A stretch of DNA of 64,000 bases from Oligella sp050920755 (GCF_050920755.1 NZ_CP158480.1:2356001-2420000), one strand, 5' to 3'. Counted from the first letter of the stretch, positions 9,232 to 18,104 are shown. Numbers and translations: made by a program. Notes: generated by a model not told the origin, from the letters alone.

Positions 9232-9790
9232 TTTCAACCTCTTTTAAGGCTATATCAAAAACATGCTCTTCATCCTGAGACAGTACAAGACGCTGAGTAT
9301 TTGGCAAGGTGAAGACCTCACCCACTACATCCGGTTGCACCGGTAATTCGCGCCCACCCCGGTCAATCAACACTGCCAAGGAAATCGTCGCCGGGCGCCC
9401 GATATCGAATAACTCATTCATCGCAGCCCGCACACTACGACCGGTATATAAAATATCGTCCACCAAAATCAGATGCTTGCTATTCACATCAAATGGCACA
9501 GAGCTGGGAAGCTTTTGCGTGTGCAGACCAATCTTACGGAAATCGTCACGATAAAGACTGGTATTGATTAAGGCATTGTCCGTCTTAATCGCCAAATCCT
9601 GCTTAAGACGCTCAGCCAGCCAAGCACCGCCTGAATAAATACCGACCAGATGCACCTCTTCGGCTGCGTGTGCGGCGATTAAATCAGCAACACCGCTTTT
9701 TAAGCGTTGATACAGCTCCTCTGCCTTGGGTAGCTCATCTAAGCTGCGCGCTTTGGGCTGCTTAAGCTGATTAGGGGATTCAATTTGCAT
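9224..9790 (-). CDS. pyrR: PyrR, bifunctional pyr operon regulator / uracil phosphoribosyltransferase
   Basis: Type I phosphoribosyltransferase-fold protein of 188 residues. The PRPP-binding signature is LILVDDILYTGRSVRAAM near residue 108. In Gram-positives PyrR is an RNA-binding attenuator; in Burkholderiales the homologue sits directly before pyrB, as here, and its regulatory mode is less clear. No obvious terminator/antiterminator was seen in the 47-base gap to ruvX. The first ~25 residues form a polar extension before the PRT fold. Confidence 0.88.
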   Translation of the reverse strand: MQIESPNQLKQPKARSLDELPKAEELYQRLKSGVADLIAAHAAEEVHLVGIYSGGAWLAERLKQDLAIKTDNALINTSLYRDDFRKIGLHTQKLPSSVPFDVNSKHLILVDDILYTGRSVRAAMNELFDIGRPATISLAVLIDRGGRELPVQPDVVGEVFTLPNTQRLVLSQDEEHVFDIALKEVENV

Positions 9791-9837
9791 GATTATTCCT
9801 GAGTTTAAATGACCTGTTTAGGCCATTATTTTATCAC

Positions 9838-10275
9838 TTAAGGAGCCAAGGAATCTAAATGTCGCTGCAAGATAACTGCGGCAGCGACCGCATCATCCTC
9901 ATCTGCAAAACGGCGCGCCGACTTGGCATCAAATTGCTTAAATTGACGAATCAATGCCTGCGCTTCCATACTGGAATGCTGCTCCTCGACCAATACCACC
10001 TGCACGCCGTAGCGACCATGCAATTGATTGGCAAAACGACGCGCCCGCACGGAAGCCCCCTGCTCCTCGCCCTCAAGGGTCAGGGGTAAACCGACCACCA
10101 CCTGATCGGGTTGCCACTCGCTTAGCAAAGCCTCAATTTGCGCAAAACGCTGTTGCTTAACTTCAGACTTAATAATTGCCAAAGGCCGTGCATGTCGCAG
10201 CAGTGAATCACCGATGGCAACACCGATTTTTTTTAAACCGAAATCAAAGGCTAAATAGCGTATTTCTGTGGACAT
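9838..10275 (-). CDS. ruvX: RuvX/YqgF, Holliday-junction-resolvase-like nuclease (pre-16S rRNA processing)
   Basis: A 145-residue RNase H-fold protein. The N-terminal AFDFGLKKIGVAIGD carries the first catalytic Asp; LVEEQHSSMEA holds the Glu, and DEDDAVAAAVILQRHL the C-terminal acidic residues. E. coli YqgF participates in 5' maturation of 16S rRNA; resolvase activity is reported for some homologues. It begins 3 bases after the yqgE stop. The yqgE–ruvX pairing is very widely conserved. Confidence 0.93.
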   Translation of the reverse strand: MSTEIRYLAFDFGLKKIGVAIGDSLLRHARPLAIIKSEVKQQRFAQIEALLSEWQPDQVVVGLPLTLEGEEQGASVRARRFANQLHGRYGVQVVLVEEQHSSMEAQALIRQFKQFDAKSARRFADEDDAVAAAVILQRHLDSLAP

Positions 10276-10278
10276 AGC

Positions 10279-10890
10279 TTAGGCGTGACCGGCATCCATG
10301 GATAAATAACTTAAATCAATGCCCATACTGGCAAAGGCGGCACGATAGCGATCGTGTGCCGGGTGTTTAAAAATCAAATCATGATTGGCGGGGATAGTTA
10401 ACCAGACATTTTCTCTCAATTCGTCCTCTAACTGACCCTCACCCCAACCGGCATAACCGAAACAGATAAATGCCTGAGACGGCCCCTTACCCTGCAAATA
10501 ATCCTGCAACACATCGCGTGAATTACTGATTTGCAAAAGCCCCTCTCGTTTGGCAGCAGGTTCGTCTGCCGAGTCTTGCAGCGGCGGATGTAAAAAAAAG
10601 CCACGCATAGGATCTACCGGACCACCGAAAAAAACAATTTTATTATCAAAGTCGGCGGGCGCTTCCAACTCAAAGCGCTCGATTAAATCACTCAGCTCAA
10701 TATCGGTCGTGCGATTAATAATCACACCCCCTGCCCCCTCGGGCGAATGCTCAAATAAATAAACAACGGTACCGCTAAACAAACCGGAATCGACTCCCGG
10801 CATCGCTAATAAAAACTGACCGCTTAAATCCATAAATTCATCAGAACCACGGTCATCGGCTAATGAATTTTGCCTGTCTAAGATTGCCAT
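10279..10890 (-). CDS. yqgE: YqgE/AlgH family protein (UPF0301)
   Basis: A 203-residue protein with the family core LSGQFLLAMPGVDSGLFSGTVVYLFEHSPEGAGGVIINR and later ICFGYAGWGEGQLEDELRENVWL. The molecular function is unknown; AlgH was named from an alginate phenotype in Pseudomonas. The start ATG directly abuts the rubredoxin stop (TAA-ATG). The first ~20 residues before LSGQFLLAMP are poorly conserved and could be shortened, but no better start is apparent. Confidence 0.92.
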   Translation of the reverse strand: MAILDRQNSLADDRGSDEFMDLSGQFLLAMPGVDSGLFSGTVVYLFEHSPEGAGGVIINRTTDIELSDLIERFELEAPADFDNKIVFFGGPVDPMRGFFLHPPLQDSADEPAAKREGLLQISNSRDVLQDYLQGKGPSQAFICFGYAGWGEGQLEDELRENVWLTIPANHDLIFKHPAHDRYRAAFASMGIDLSYLSMDAGHA

Positions 10891-11055
10891 TTATACTTCT
10901 ACCATCTCAAAATCCACCTTGCGCGCTGCGCATTCGGGACAAATCCAATCATCGGGTACATCTTCCCAAGGTGTGCCGGGTGCGATGCCATCTTCAGGGG
11001 CGCCTTCGGCCTCATCGTAAACCCAGCCACAAACCAAACACATCCAAGTTCTCAT
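10891..11055 (-). CDS. Rubredoxin (54 residues)
   Basis: A short ORF reading MRTWMCLVCGWVYDEAEG and ending DDWICPECAARKVDFEMVEV. The two CxxC knuckles (CLVC and CPEC) and the Tyr/Trp/Pro-rich core (TPWEDVPDDWICPEC) are those of a rubredoxin binding a single iron with four cysteines. It is a small cytoplasmic electron carrier whose partner reductase or oxygenase is not in this window. It is the first gene of the yqgE–ruvX–pyrRBC'–plsC operon. The same rubredoxin–yqgE order is familiar in Burkholderiales. Confidence 0.95.
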   Translation of the reverse strand: MRTWMCLVCGWVYDEAEGAPEDGIAPGTPWEDVPDDWICPECAARKVDFEMVEV

Positions 11056-11171
11056 TAAATAAAATAATAATTCATAAAAAGTAAGTCTATATGCTTTAAT
11101 TGTACTGTTAACCGCCTAAACTATCCGCCTACCCTCGGCATTTTGAAAGGAAATTTTCCACGGGATAAGCT

Positions 11172-11837
11172 ATGACGCAATTTAATCAACACTTTGCAAA
11201 AGGTCTTTACGGTATTACACCCGAGTGGGAGGATAAAGAGCGACTCCTGCTTGCCATTGAGGCTGCCTGCAGGGGCGGCATGCAGGTTTTACAATGGCGA
11301 CAAAAAAAGCTTCAAGCGGCTGAGACCTTGGCATTAGCATTGTATGCTAAAGCCATTTGCCACCGCTATCACTGCCAATTTTTTATCAATGACTCGGTAC
11401 AACTGGCCTTAGATTGCGGCGCTGACGGGGTACATATCGGTCGCGACGACGGCTCTGTAGCTGAAGCACGTAAAGCCTGTCAAGCGCAGGGACAGGATTT
11501 ATTAATCGGCGTAAGTTGCTATAATGATATTAAATTGGCTCAGCAAGCGATTGTAGAGCGGGTTGATTACCTGGCTTTTGGGGCACTTTTCCCATCACAG
11601 GTCAAGCCCGCGGCAGTGGCGGCATCATTAAGCTTATTTGCGCAAGCCAAAGCGGCTATACAAGACTTGCAACTATCGGCTACCGAGCGCCCCGCACTGG
11701 TCGGTATCGGCGGCATTGACAGGCATAGTGCACGCTCCGTGGTTGAGGCCGGAGCGGATAGTATCGCACTGATTAGCGGATTATTCGAGACCGATGATAT
11801 TGAAGCAACGGCTCGTTATCTTGGTACTTTATTTTAA
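11172..11837 (+). CDS. thiE: ThiE, thiamine phosphate synthase
   Basis: Joins HMP-PP and the thiazole phosphate to give thiamine monophosphate. The TIM-barrel signatures are QWRQKK, FFINDSVQLALDCGADGVHIGRDD, LAFGALFPSQVKP and GIGGIDRHSA. The 221-residue length is normal. It is divergent from the rubredoxin operon and 26 bases before hemL, a pairing frequent in this group. I saw no TPP riboswitch in the 116-base upstream gap (no CTGAGA thi-box). Confidence 0.92.
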   Translation: MTQFNQHFAKGLYGITPEWEDKERLLLAIEAACRGGMQVLQWRQKKLQAAETLALALYAKAICHRYHCQFFINDSVQLALDCGADGVHIGRDDGSVAEARKACQAQGQDLLIGVSCYNDIKLAQQAIVERVDYLAFGALFPSQVKPAAVAASLSLFAQAKAAIQDLQLSATERPALVGIGGIDRHSARSVVEAGADSIALISGLFETDDIEATARYLGTLF

Positions 11838-11863
11838 ATGCAAACTATTTTATAGGCATCTTC

Positions 11864-13144
11864 ATGACAACAAATCAAGCTTTATTTGATCGCGCCTGCT
11901 TAACAATTCCGGGCGGAGTAAACTCACCTGTGCGTGCATTTAAATCGGTTGGCGGCACACCTCGCTTTATTGCCAAAGCCGAGGGTGCTTATATTTGGGA
12001 TGCCGAGGGCAAGCGCTATGTTGATTATATCGGCTCATGGGGCCCGGCCATTGTAGGTCATGCTCACCCTGAGGTTATTGAAGCGGTACAAGCAGCGGCG
12101 GCACTGGGTCTTTCTTATGGCGCTCCCACTGAGGCGGAGATTTTACTCGCTGAAAAAATCACACAGCTGCTACCGGCAGTCGAAAAAGTTCGCTTGGTAA
12201 GCTCCGGCACCGAAGCGACAATGAGCGCAATTCGCTTAGCGCGCGGCACCACCAATCGTAATAAAATCATCAAGTTTGAGGGTTGCTACCACGGTCACTC
12301 CGACAGCTTATTAGTTAAAGCCGGATCCGGCCTATTGACTTTCGGCAACCCCTCTTCGGCCGGTGTGCCAGAGGAGTTTGTTAAGCACACTTTGGTACTT
12401 GAATATAATAATTTAGACTCAGTACGTGCCGCTTTCGAATCACACCCTGAAGAGATTGCTTGTATTATTGTTGAGCCTTACGCCGGCAATATGAATTTAA
12501 TCAAAGCTAAGGCAGGTTTCCTAGAGGGTTTACGTAGCCTATGTGATGAGTATGGCGCATTACTTATTTTTGATGAGGTGATGACCGGCTTCCGTGCAGG
12601 CCCTCGAGGGGTGCAGGGTATTACCGGCATTGTTCCCGACCTCACCACGTTGGGTAAGGTAATCGGTGGCGGTATGCCGGTGGGTGCGTTCGGTGGTCGC
12701 GCTGATATCATGGAGTTTATTGCACCATTGGGCGCCGTTTATCAGGCAGGCACCCTATCCGGCAACCCGGTTTCAGTCGCTGCGGGTCTAAAAACACTGG
12801 AAATTATTACGCGTGACGGGTTCTACGAGCAATTAACTGCACAAATGCAAAAGATGGTCAACGGCTTAGTGGATGCAGCAAAACAAGCCGGCGTACCCTT
12901 TAGCGCAGATTTCGCGGGCGGTATGTTCGGTATTTACTTTACTGAAAAAGTGCCGACGAACTTTGCCGAGGTATCAGCAACGGATCAAAACGCCTTTAAT
13001 CAGTTCTTCCATCATATGCTTGATCACGGCGTGCACCTTGCCCCATCAGGCTTTGAAGCCGGCTTTATCTCAGCAGCACATAATGACGAGGTAATTGAAG
13101 AGACCATACAAACAGCGCATGCAAGCTTCCAAAAGCTCGCTTAA
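11864..13144 (+). CDS. hemL: HemL, glutamate-1-semialdehyde 2,1-aminomutase
   Basis: PLP enzyme making 5-aminolevulinate from glutamate-1-semialdehyde in the C5 haem pathway. Class III aminotransferase features: PGGVNSPVRAFKSVGG at the N terminus, LVSSGTEATMSAIRLARG, LIFDEVMTGFR (Asp contacting the PLP ring), and the PLP lysine in TTLGKVIGGGMPVGAF. The 426 residues match the family, and it lies just after thiE. A 9-bp-stem hairpin about 50 bases past the stop may terminate it. Confidence 0.97.
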   Translation: MTTNQALFDRACLTIPGGVNSPVRAFKSVGGTPRFIAKAEGAYIWDAEGKRYVDYIGSWGPAIVGHAHPEVIEAVQAAAALGLSYGAPTEAEILLAEKITQLLPAVEKVRLVSSGTEATMSAIRLARGTTNRNKIIKFEGCYHGHSDSLLVKAGSGLLTFGNPSSAGVPEEFVKHTLVLEYNNLDSVRAAFESHPEEIACIIVEPYAGNMNLIKAKAGFLEGLRSLCDEYGALLIFDEVMTGFRAGPRGVQGITGIVPDLTTLGKVIGGGMPVGAFGGRADIMEFIAPLGAVYQAGTLSGNPVSVAAGLKTLEIITRDGFYEQLTAQMQKMVNGLVDAAKQAGVPFSADFAGGMFGIYFTEKVPTNFAEVSATDQNAFNQFFHHMLDHGVHLAPSGFEAGFISAAHNDEVIEETIQTAHASFQKLA

Positions 13145-13195
13145 ACAGCGTCCGGGCAATTAGCTCAGTGTAAACCCTAGATTTTTTTACAAAGA

Positions 13196-13221
13196 ATCCT
13201 CCACGATTAAAAGTGGAGGAT
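13196..13221 (+). terminator. Hairpin downstream of hemL
   Basis: ATCCTCCAC and GTGGAGGAT form a perfect 9-bp stem with an 8-base AT-rich loop, about 50 bases after the hemL stop. No uridine run follows, so it is a weak or factor-assisted terminator, or another RNA structure in the argJ leader. Confidence 0.45.
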
Positions 13222-13302
13222 CAAACTAAGATACAATAAATTAATTGACAGGTGCATGCTTTGCGTGAGCCGAATTTTGTTGTAAGTTTTATGGGAAGTT
13301 AA

Positions 13303-14526
13303 ATGGCTGTAAACTTTCATATCCCAAATCCGGAGGATATCCATGCTGTACCGGGCGTTGAGATCGGTATTGCCTCTGCAGGTATCAAAAAAGCCGGTAA
13401 TCGCGACCTGACCGTTTTTAAATTCACACCGGGTACATCTGTCGCCGGTGTATTTACCCGTAATCGCTTCCGTGCCGCGCCGGTACTGATTTGCGAGTCA
13501 CGTCTACGCTGCGATCAGGAAATTCGTGCTTTGCTGGTTAATACGGGCAATGCTAACGCCGGTACCGGCAGTGAGGGTATGGATCGGGCCTTGCAAACTT
13601 GCCAAGCCTTGGCCAAGGAACTGGGTGTTGACCAGCATCAGATTTTGCCATTTTCCACCGGGGTGATTCTTGAGTCACTACCGCAGGACAAAATCATCGC
13701 CGCCATCCCGGCTGCGGTCGCCGATCTGAATAAGCAAAACTGGTTCCCTGCCGCTTCCAGCATTATGACTACCGACACGGTACCTAAGGTCAGCTCCAAG
13801 CAACTTGAAATTAACGGTCGCACGGTGACGATCACCGGCATCTCCAAGGGTGCGGGTATGATCCGCCCCAATATGGCAACCATGCTGTCCTTTATCGGTA
13901 CCGATGCCGAGATAGCGTGTTATTTATTAAAGCAGATCACAACCGAAGTCACGGATAAGTCATTTAACCGTATCACCATTGACGGCGACACTTCAACCAA
14001 TGACTCTTTTATCATTGCCGCAACCGGCCAAAGCGGTATTGAAATCACCAAAGACAGTGAGCACTATCAGCGCTTTGTTGATGCATTAACTGAAATTGCG
14101 ATTGAACTGGCTCAAAAAATCGTTCGTGATGCTGAAGGTGCCACTAAATTTATCACCGTGCGCGTAGAATCCGCTAAAAACCGAGAAGAGGCTTTAAAAG
14201 TCGCCTATTCGATTGCGCAATCGCCCTTGGTGAAAACGGCATTTTTTGCCAGCGACCCTAATTTAGGCCGCATTTTAGCAGCCATCGGCTATGCCGATAT
14301 TGCGGATTTAGACACTTCCAATATCAACTTATGGTTAGGTGATGTTTTAGTCGCCAGTAAGGGCGGTCGTCATCCTGAGTACGTCGAAGCAGACGGCAAT
14401 CGCGTGATGCAGGAGGCCGAGATCTTAGTACGTGTCGCGCTTAACCGCGGCGATGCAGAGGAAACCGTCTATACCTGCGATTTCTCTTACGATTATGTAA
14501 AAATTAACGCGGAGTACCGCACATAA
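13303..14526 (+). CDS. argJ: ArgJ, bifunctional ornithine acetyltransferase / N-acetylglutamate synthase
   Basis: Transfers acetyl from N-acetylornithine to glutamate in the cyclic arginine pathway; some versions also use acetyl-CoA. The precursor self-cleaves before the nucleophilic Thr in ISKGAGMIRPNMATMLSFI near residue 190; this motif is intact, as are DGDTSTNDSFII and FASDPNLGRILAAIGYA. The C terminus ends in YDYVKINAEYRT as usual. The 407 residues are normal. A GC-rich terminator follows about 40 bases later. Confidence 0.95.
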   Translation: MAVNFHIPNPEDIHAVPGVEIGIASAGIKKAGNRDLTVFKFTPGTSVAGVFTRNRFRAAPVLICESRLRCDQEIRALLVNTGNANAGTGSEGMDRALQTCQALAKELGVDQHQILPFSTGVILESLPQDKIIAAIPAAVADLNKQNWFPAASSIMTTDTVPKVSSKQLEINGRTVTITGISKGAGMIRPNMATMLSFIGTDAEIACYLLKQITTEVTDKSFNRITIDGDTSTNDSFIIAATGQSGIEITKDSEHYQRFVDALTEIAIELAQKIVRDAEGATKFITVRVESAKNREEALKVAYSIAQSPLVKTAFFASDPNLGRILAAIGYADIADLDTSNINLWLGDVLVASKGGRHPEYVEADGNRVMQEAEILVRVALNRGDAEETVYTCDFSYDYVKINAEYRT

Positions 14527-14562
14527 AAAAGCAGCTTAAAATAACTAATGCAACATCCACTT

Positions 14563-14593
14563 CGGCGCCTCTTTTTCAGGGGCGCCGTTTTTT
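14563..14593 (+). terminator. Rho-independent terminator after argJ
   Basis: CGGCGCC and GGCGCCG form a 7-bp GC-rich stem around an 11-base loop and are followed directly by six T residues. Its position 37 bases past the argJ stop fits. Confidence 0.85.
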
Positions 14594-14635
14594 GTGATAA
14601 TGACCACAATGCAATCTCAAATCGCCGCTAAGGTA

Positions 14636-14703
14636 TTGACAGATAAGTATTTTTATGGGAAAATTTACGGCTTAGCTCTAAACTTTACAGTATGGGGCTA
14701 AGC
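14636..14703 (+). promoter_or_regulatory. Probable rplU–rpmA promoter and leader hairpin
   Basis: A perfect TTGACA at 14636–14641 is followed 18 bases later by a weak AAAATT −10. Next comes GCTTAGCTC (14670–14678) and its near-complement GGGCTAAGC (14695–14703), an 8-of-9-pair leader stem before the rplU start. The hairpin may belong to ribosomal-protein autoregulation; that role is inference. Confidence 0.5.
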
Positions 14704-14744
14704 TTATCAGTTTATAAATCAATTTTTTTTGAGGTTAAGCCACA

Positions 14745-15056
14745 ATGTATGCGGTCATAAAAACCGGCGGTAAGCAGTATCGCGTTACCCCCGGCCAAAA
14801 ACTTAAGGTAGAACAGATACCTGCAGACATCGGGCAAGAAATCTCTTTAGACCAGGTACTATCCGTTGGCGAAGGCGAATCTTTAAAAGTAGGTTCTCCT
14901 TTAGTTGAAGGTGCTACTGTTACGGCTAAAGTTCTTGCACACGGTCGTCACGATAAAGTTAAAATTTTCAAGATGCGTCGTCGTAAGCACTACAGAAAGT
15001 CTCAAGGGCATCGTCAAAATTTCACCGAGATCGAAATCTCAGCGGTTAATGCTTAA
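14745..15056 (+). CDS. rplU: Ribosomal protein bL21
   Basis: A 103-residue large-subunit protein binding 23S rRNA. It opens MYAVIKTGGKQYRVTPGQ and has the conserved basic block KMRRRKHYRKSQGHRQ, then FTEIEISAV at the end. It is followed 38 bases later by rpmA, the invariant bL21–bL27 pair. In many relatives ispB is divergent from rplU; here ispB is about 8 kb away. Confidence 0.98.
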   Translation: MYAVIKTGGKQYRVTPGQKLKVEQIPADIGQEISLDQVLSVGEGESLKVGSPLVEGATVTAKVLAHGRHDKVKIFKMRRRKHYRKSQGHRQNFTEIEISAVNA

Positions 15057-15094
15057 TTAATCAGCTTATTCGCTTTTTTTTACAGGAGTAAAAC

Positions 15095-15355
15095 ATGGCA
15101 ACCAAAAAAGGTGGCGGTAGTACGCGAAACGGCCGCGACTCACAGGCGAAACGCCTAGGTGTTAAAGCATTCGGTGGTCAAACAGTTCCGGCCGGTTCTA
15201 TTATTGTTCGTCAACGCGGCACTCGCTTTCATGCAGGTGATGGCGTAGGCATGGGCAAGGACCACACACTATACGCTTTAGTTGATGGACAGGTTCAGTT
15301 CACTCAAAAAGGCGCTTTGAAAAAGCCGACTGTACAAGTAATCGCTGCTGAGTAG
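15095..15355 (+). CDS. rpmA: Ribosomal protein bL27
   Basis: An 86-residue large-subunit protein whose N-terminal tail reaches the peptidyl-transferase centre. It begins MATKKGGGSTRNGRDS and continues with RLGVKAFGGQ and IIVRQRGTRFHAG, all hallmark sequence. A good AGGAG lies 8 bases before the ATG. It is the second gene of the rplU operon and is closed by a strong terminator. Confidence 0.98.
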   Translation: MATKKGGGSTRNGRDSQAKRLGVKAFGGQTVPAGSIIVRQRGTRFHAGDGVGMGKDHTLYALVDGQVQFTQKGALKKPTVQVIAAE

Positions 15356-15391
15356 TTTTAAACTCAACCAGCATCAGCTTTTGACAGTGAT

Positions 15392-15426
15392 AACGCCGTT
15401 TACTTTTAGCGTAAGCGGCGTTTTTT
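15392..15426 (+). terminator. Rho-independent terminator after rpmA
   Basis: AACGCCGTTTAC pairs with GTAAGCGGCGTT (12 pairs including one G·U) around a 7-base loop, with a run of six T residues overlapping the 3' arm. Confidence 0.9.
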
Positions 15427-15548
15427 ATTATTTTATTGAAAGCACAGCGTTCATTTGATCCCCTACATACTCAACACAGCCCTCGCAATACGCTAAACTA
15501 TAGAACCATAGCAGCCTATATTTTTTAATATTACAAACAATAATTACG

Positions 15549-16811
15549 ATGAAATTTGTCGATGAAGTCACCATTGAAGTCATTGCCGGTAAGGGCGGTA
15601 ACGGCTCAGCCAGCTTTAGACGTGAAAAGTTTATCCCCAAAGGCGGTCCGGACGGCGGCGACGGCGGTCGCGGCGGCAGTATTTTTGCCTTGGCGGATCG
15701 CAATATTAATACCCTAATCGATTACCGTTATGCCCGTTTGCATCGCGCCAAAAACGGTGAAAACGGCCGCGGCTCGGATCAATACGGTGCCGGTGCCGAT
15801 GATATTGTCTTAAAAGTACCTGTAGGTACAGTGGTTTATGATGCCGAGACCGGCGAACAGCTATTTGACCTTGCCAAGCATGGCGAAAAAGTCACGCTGG
15901 CTCAGGGCGGTGCCGGTGGTTTGGGTAATCTGCACTTTAAATCCAGTACGAATCGTGCGCCTCGTCAATTCACTTACGGTAAACCCGGCGAGCATAAGCA
16001 ATTGCGTATGGAGCTTAAGGTTTTAGCCGATGTGGGTCTACTCGGTCTACCTAATGCCGGTAAATCCTCATTTATCGCTAAAGCTTCTAATGCCAAGCCT
16101 AAAATTGCCGATTATCCATTTACTACGCTGTATCCGAATCTGGGGATGGTGCGTACCTCCCCTTCTCGCAGCTTTGTGATCGCCGATATCCCGGGTCTTA
16201 TTGAAGGCGCATCCGAGGGAGCAGGCTTAGGCCATTTATTCCTACGCCATTTAGCCAGAACCCGAGTGTTACTGCATATCGTCGATATTTATAGTATGGA
16301 TGATGACATCGATCCGGTGGAAAAGGTAGCCGCCGATATCGAAGCCATTGCCGGTGAGCTGAAACTGTACGATGAAGAGCTGTATAAAAAGCCACGTTGG
16401 TTAGTACTCAATAAAGTCGATATGATTGAAAATGCCGAGCAGCTTAAAGAGGCGCTGTGTCAACGCATCGGCTGGGATGGCCCGGTATTTACCATCTCCG
16501 CGTTGAGCGGTGAAGGCACCGAGCAACTGATTTATGCGCTCCAAGACTTTGTGGATGAGGTGAAAGCCGCAGAAAACCATGCAGCCGATGAGGCCGCCGG
16601 TTTGATTGAGCATGATGATCCGCGCTTTGATCCGAGCCGTCAAGCACCGACTGAGCTGCAAGACGATCCTCGATTCAGCCGCCAAGCAGAGACTAAGACA
16701 ACACAGCTTGATCCACGCTACGATCCTAATTCACCTGAATACGATCCGCGCCTGGACCCTAATCATCCTCAGTACGATCCGCGCATTGATCCTGATAGTC
16801 CGAACGTCTAA
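15549..16811 (+). CDS. obgE: ObgE/CgtA GTPase with a tandem-repeat C-terminal tail
   Basis: Essential ribosome-assembly GTPase. The glycine-rich Obg fold occupies ~1–158 (FVDEVTIEVIAGKGGNG, GGDGGRGGSI). The G domain follows: P-loop GLPNAGKSSF, switch FTTLYPNLG, DIPGLIEGASEGAGLG, NKVD. After about residue 350 is an acidic, proline-rich tail containing three exact-length 11-residue units of the form DPR-x-DP-x-x-P-x-x (33 bp each, 16710–16808), preceded by two related DDPRF units. Tails of Obg proteins vary; the DPR repeat is the unusual part. It follows the rplU–rpmA terminator as in most proteobacteria. Confidence 0.96.
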   Translation: MKFVDEVTIEVIAGKGGNGSASFRREKFIPKGGPDGGDGGRGGSIFALADRNINTLIDYRYARLHRAKNGENGRGSDQYGAGADDIVLKVPVGTVVYDAETGEQLFDLAKHGEKVTLAQGGAGGLGNLHFKSSTNRAPRQFTYGKPGEHKQLRMELKVLADVGLLGLPNAGKSSFIAKASNAKPKIADYPFTTLYPNLGMVRTSPSRSFVIADIPGLIEGASEGAGLGHLFLRHLARTRVLLHIVDIYSMDDDIDPVEKVAADIEAIAGELKLYDEELYKKPRWLVLNKVDMIENAEQLKEALCQRIGWDGPVFTISALSGEGTEQLIYALQDFVDEVKAAENHAADEAAGLIEHDDPRFDPSRQAPTELQDDPRFSRQAETKTTQLDPRYDPNSPEYDPRLDPNHPQYDPRIDPDSPNV

Positions 16812-16844
16812 GTAGCGCTTTAGAGCTTACAAAAATGCTAAGAT

Positions 16845-16879
16845 AGCAGCTTAAGTAAGTAATTTCTTAAGCTGCTTTT
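16845..16879 (+). terminator. Terminator after obgE
   Basis: AGCAGCTTAAG and CTTAAGCTGCT make a perfect 11-bp stem around a 10-base loop, followed by TTT. It lies between obgE and proB, so proB probably has its own promoter. Confidence 0.8.
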
Positions 16880-16932
16880 GCTTATCTAGTCCATCTCCAA
16901 CCTTTATTTACAGTTTACAGTGCTTTTTTCTC

Positions 16933-18069
16933 ATGTCAGACACTCATCAAACCGCACTCGTTAAAGATGCCAAACGCGTCGTGATTAAAATCGGCTCTTC
17001 ACTCCTCACCAATAACGGTAAAGGCATCGATAGTCGAGAGATTGCCCGTTGGGCTCAGCAAATTGCCTATCTGCATCAGACCGGTCAACAGGTTATTCTC
17101 GTCTCCAGCGGTGCCATTGCCGAGGGTATGGCACGCCTGGGTTGGGCTAAGCGACCGAAACTGGTTAATCAGTTACAAGCAGCAGCGGCTGTGGGCCAAA
17201 TTGCTTTGGCGCAGGCTTATGAGACGGCATTTAAGGAATACGGCATACAAACAGCGCAGGTACTTCTCACCCATGAGGATTTAGCCGATAGACACCGCTA
17301 TTTAAATGCTCGTTCAGCACTCAATACCTTATTAGAGCTCAATGTCATTCCTATTATTAATGAAAATGACACGGTGATTACCAAGGAAATTCGCTTAGGG
17401 GATAATGACACTCTCGGCGCCTTAGTGGCTAACCTACTGGAAGCTGAAGCCTATGTGATTCTGACCGATCAAGAGGGTCTCTATGACAGCGATCCACGTA
17501 AAAACAAAAACGCACAGTTTATTCATCGCGCCGAAGCCGGCGATCCTAGCCTTGAAAAAATGGCCGGTGGCGCCGGTACCCATGTCGGCACCGGCGGTAT
17601 GCTGACTAAAGTACTCGCCGCTAAGCGCGCAGCACGCAGCGGAGCACACACCATTATTGCCAACGGTCATGTGGAGAACTTACTGCCACGGCTCAGCGAC
17701 GGAGAATCCATCGGCACTGAGCTATTGGCTAAAATCCCTATTCTCTCAGCGCGTAAGCAATGGCTGGCAGCGCATTTGCATGTGAATGGCTATTTAGTAC
17801 TGGATGCAGGCGCTATCAATGCCTTAACTCACCTAGGCAAGAGCCTACTTCCTATCGGTATTACCGAGGTACGCGGCGATTTTGAACGTGGTGACTTGGT
17901 GGCGTGTATTGATAAGGAGGGTAATGAATACGCCCGCGGCCTGGTCAGCTATAGCGCAGAGGATGCGCGTAAAATTATCGGCAAGTCCAGCTCGCAGATT
18001 GAGAATATTCTGGGCGCTGTAACCGCCATTGATATGATTCACCGCGACAACATGATTATTCATCACTAG
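16933..18069 (+). CDS. proB: ProB, glutamate 5-kinase with PUA domain
   Basis: Phosphorylates glutamate in the first step of proline synthesis. The amino-acid-kinase domain shows VVIKIGSSLLTNNGKGID, LVSSGAIAEGMARLG, NENDTVITKEIRLGDNDTLGALVANL and the GTGGMLTKVLAAKRA loop. Residues ~280–378 form a C-terminal PUA domain (GYLVLDAGAINAL, ARGLVSYSAEDARKIIG). The length is normal. The obgE–proB order is common in Burkholderiales. Confidence 0.96.
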   Translation: MSDTHQTALVKDAKRVVIKIGSSLLTNNGKGIDSREIARWAQQIAYLHQTGQQVILVSSGAIAEGMARLGWAKRPKLVNQLQAAAAVGQIALAQAYETAFKEYGIQTAQVLLTHEDLADRHRYLNARSALNTLLELNVIPIINENDTVITKEIRLGDNDTLGALVANLLEAEAYVILTDQEGLYDSDPRKNKNAQFIHRAEAGDPSLEKMAGGAGTHVGTGGMLTKVLAAKRAARSGAHTIIANGHVENLLPRLSDGESIGTELLAKIPILSARKQWLAAHLHVNGYLVLDAGAINALTHLGKSLLPIGITEVRGDFERGDLVACIDKEGNEYARGLVSYSAEDARKIIGKSSSQIENILGAVTAIDMIHRDNMIIHH

Positions 18070-18074
18070 ACAGC

Positions 18075-18104
18075 ATGAAGCCGAGGCAAGCAACCTCGCT
18101 TCAT
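18075..18104. terminator. Hairpin between convergent proB and ppc
   Basis: ATGAAGCCGAGG pairs with CCTCGCTTCAT (11 pairs with one bulged C) between the convergent ends of proB and ppc. There is no T run on either side. It is a plausible bidirectional terminator. Confidence 0.5.

Noticed and set aside
11056..11171. Possible TPP riboswitch ahead of thiE
   Set aside because: No CTGAGA or ACCTGA thi-box motif and no fitting helices in the gap.
13153..13172. tRNA-like 5' segment (GGGCAATTAGCTCAGT) after hemL
   Set aside because: Resembles an acceptor strand plus D-arm start, but no anticodon arm, TTCGA loop or matching 3' acceptor follows; at most a tiny remnant.
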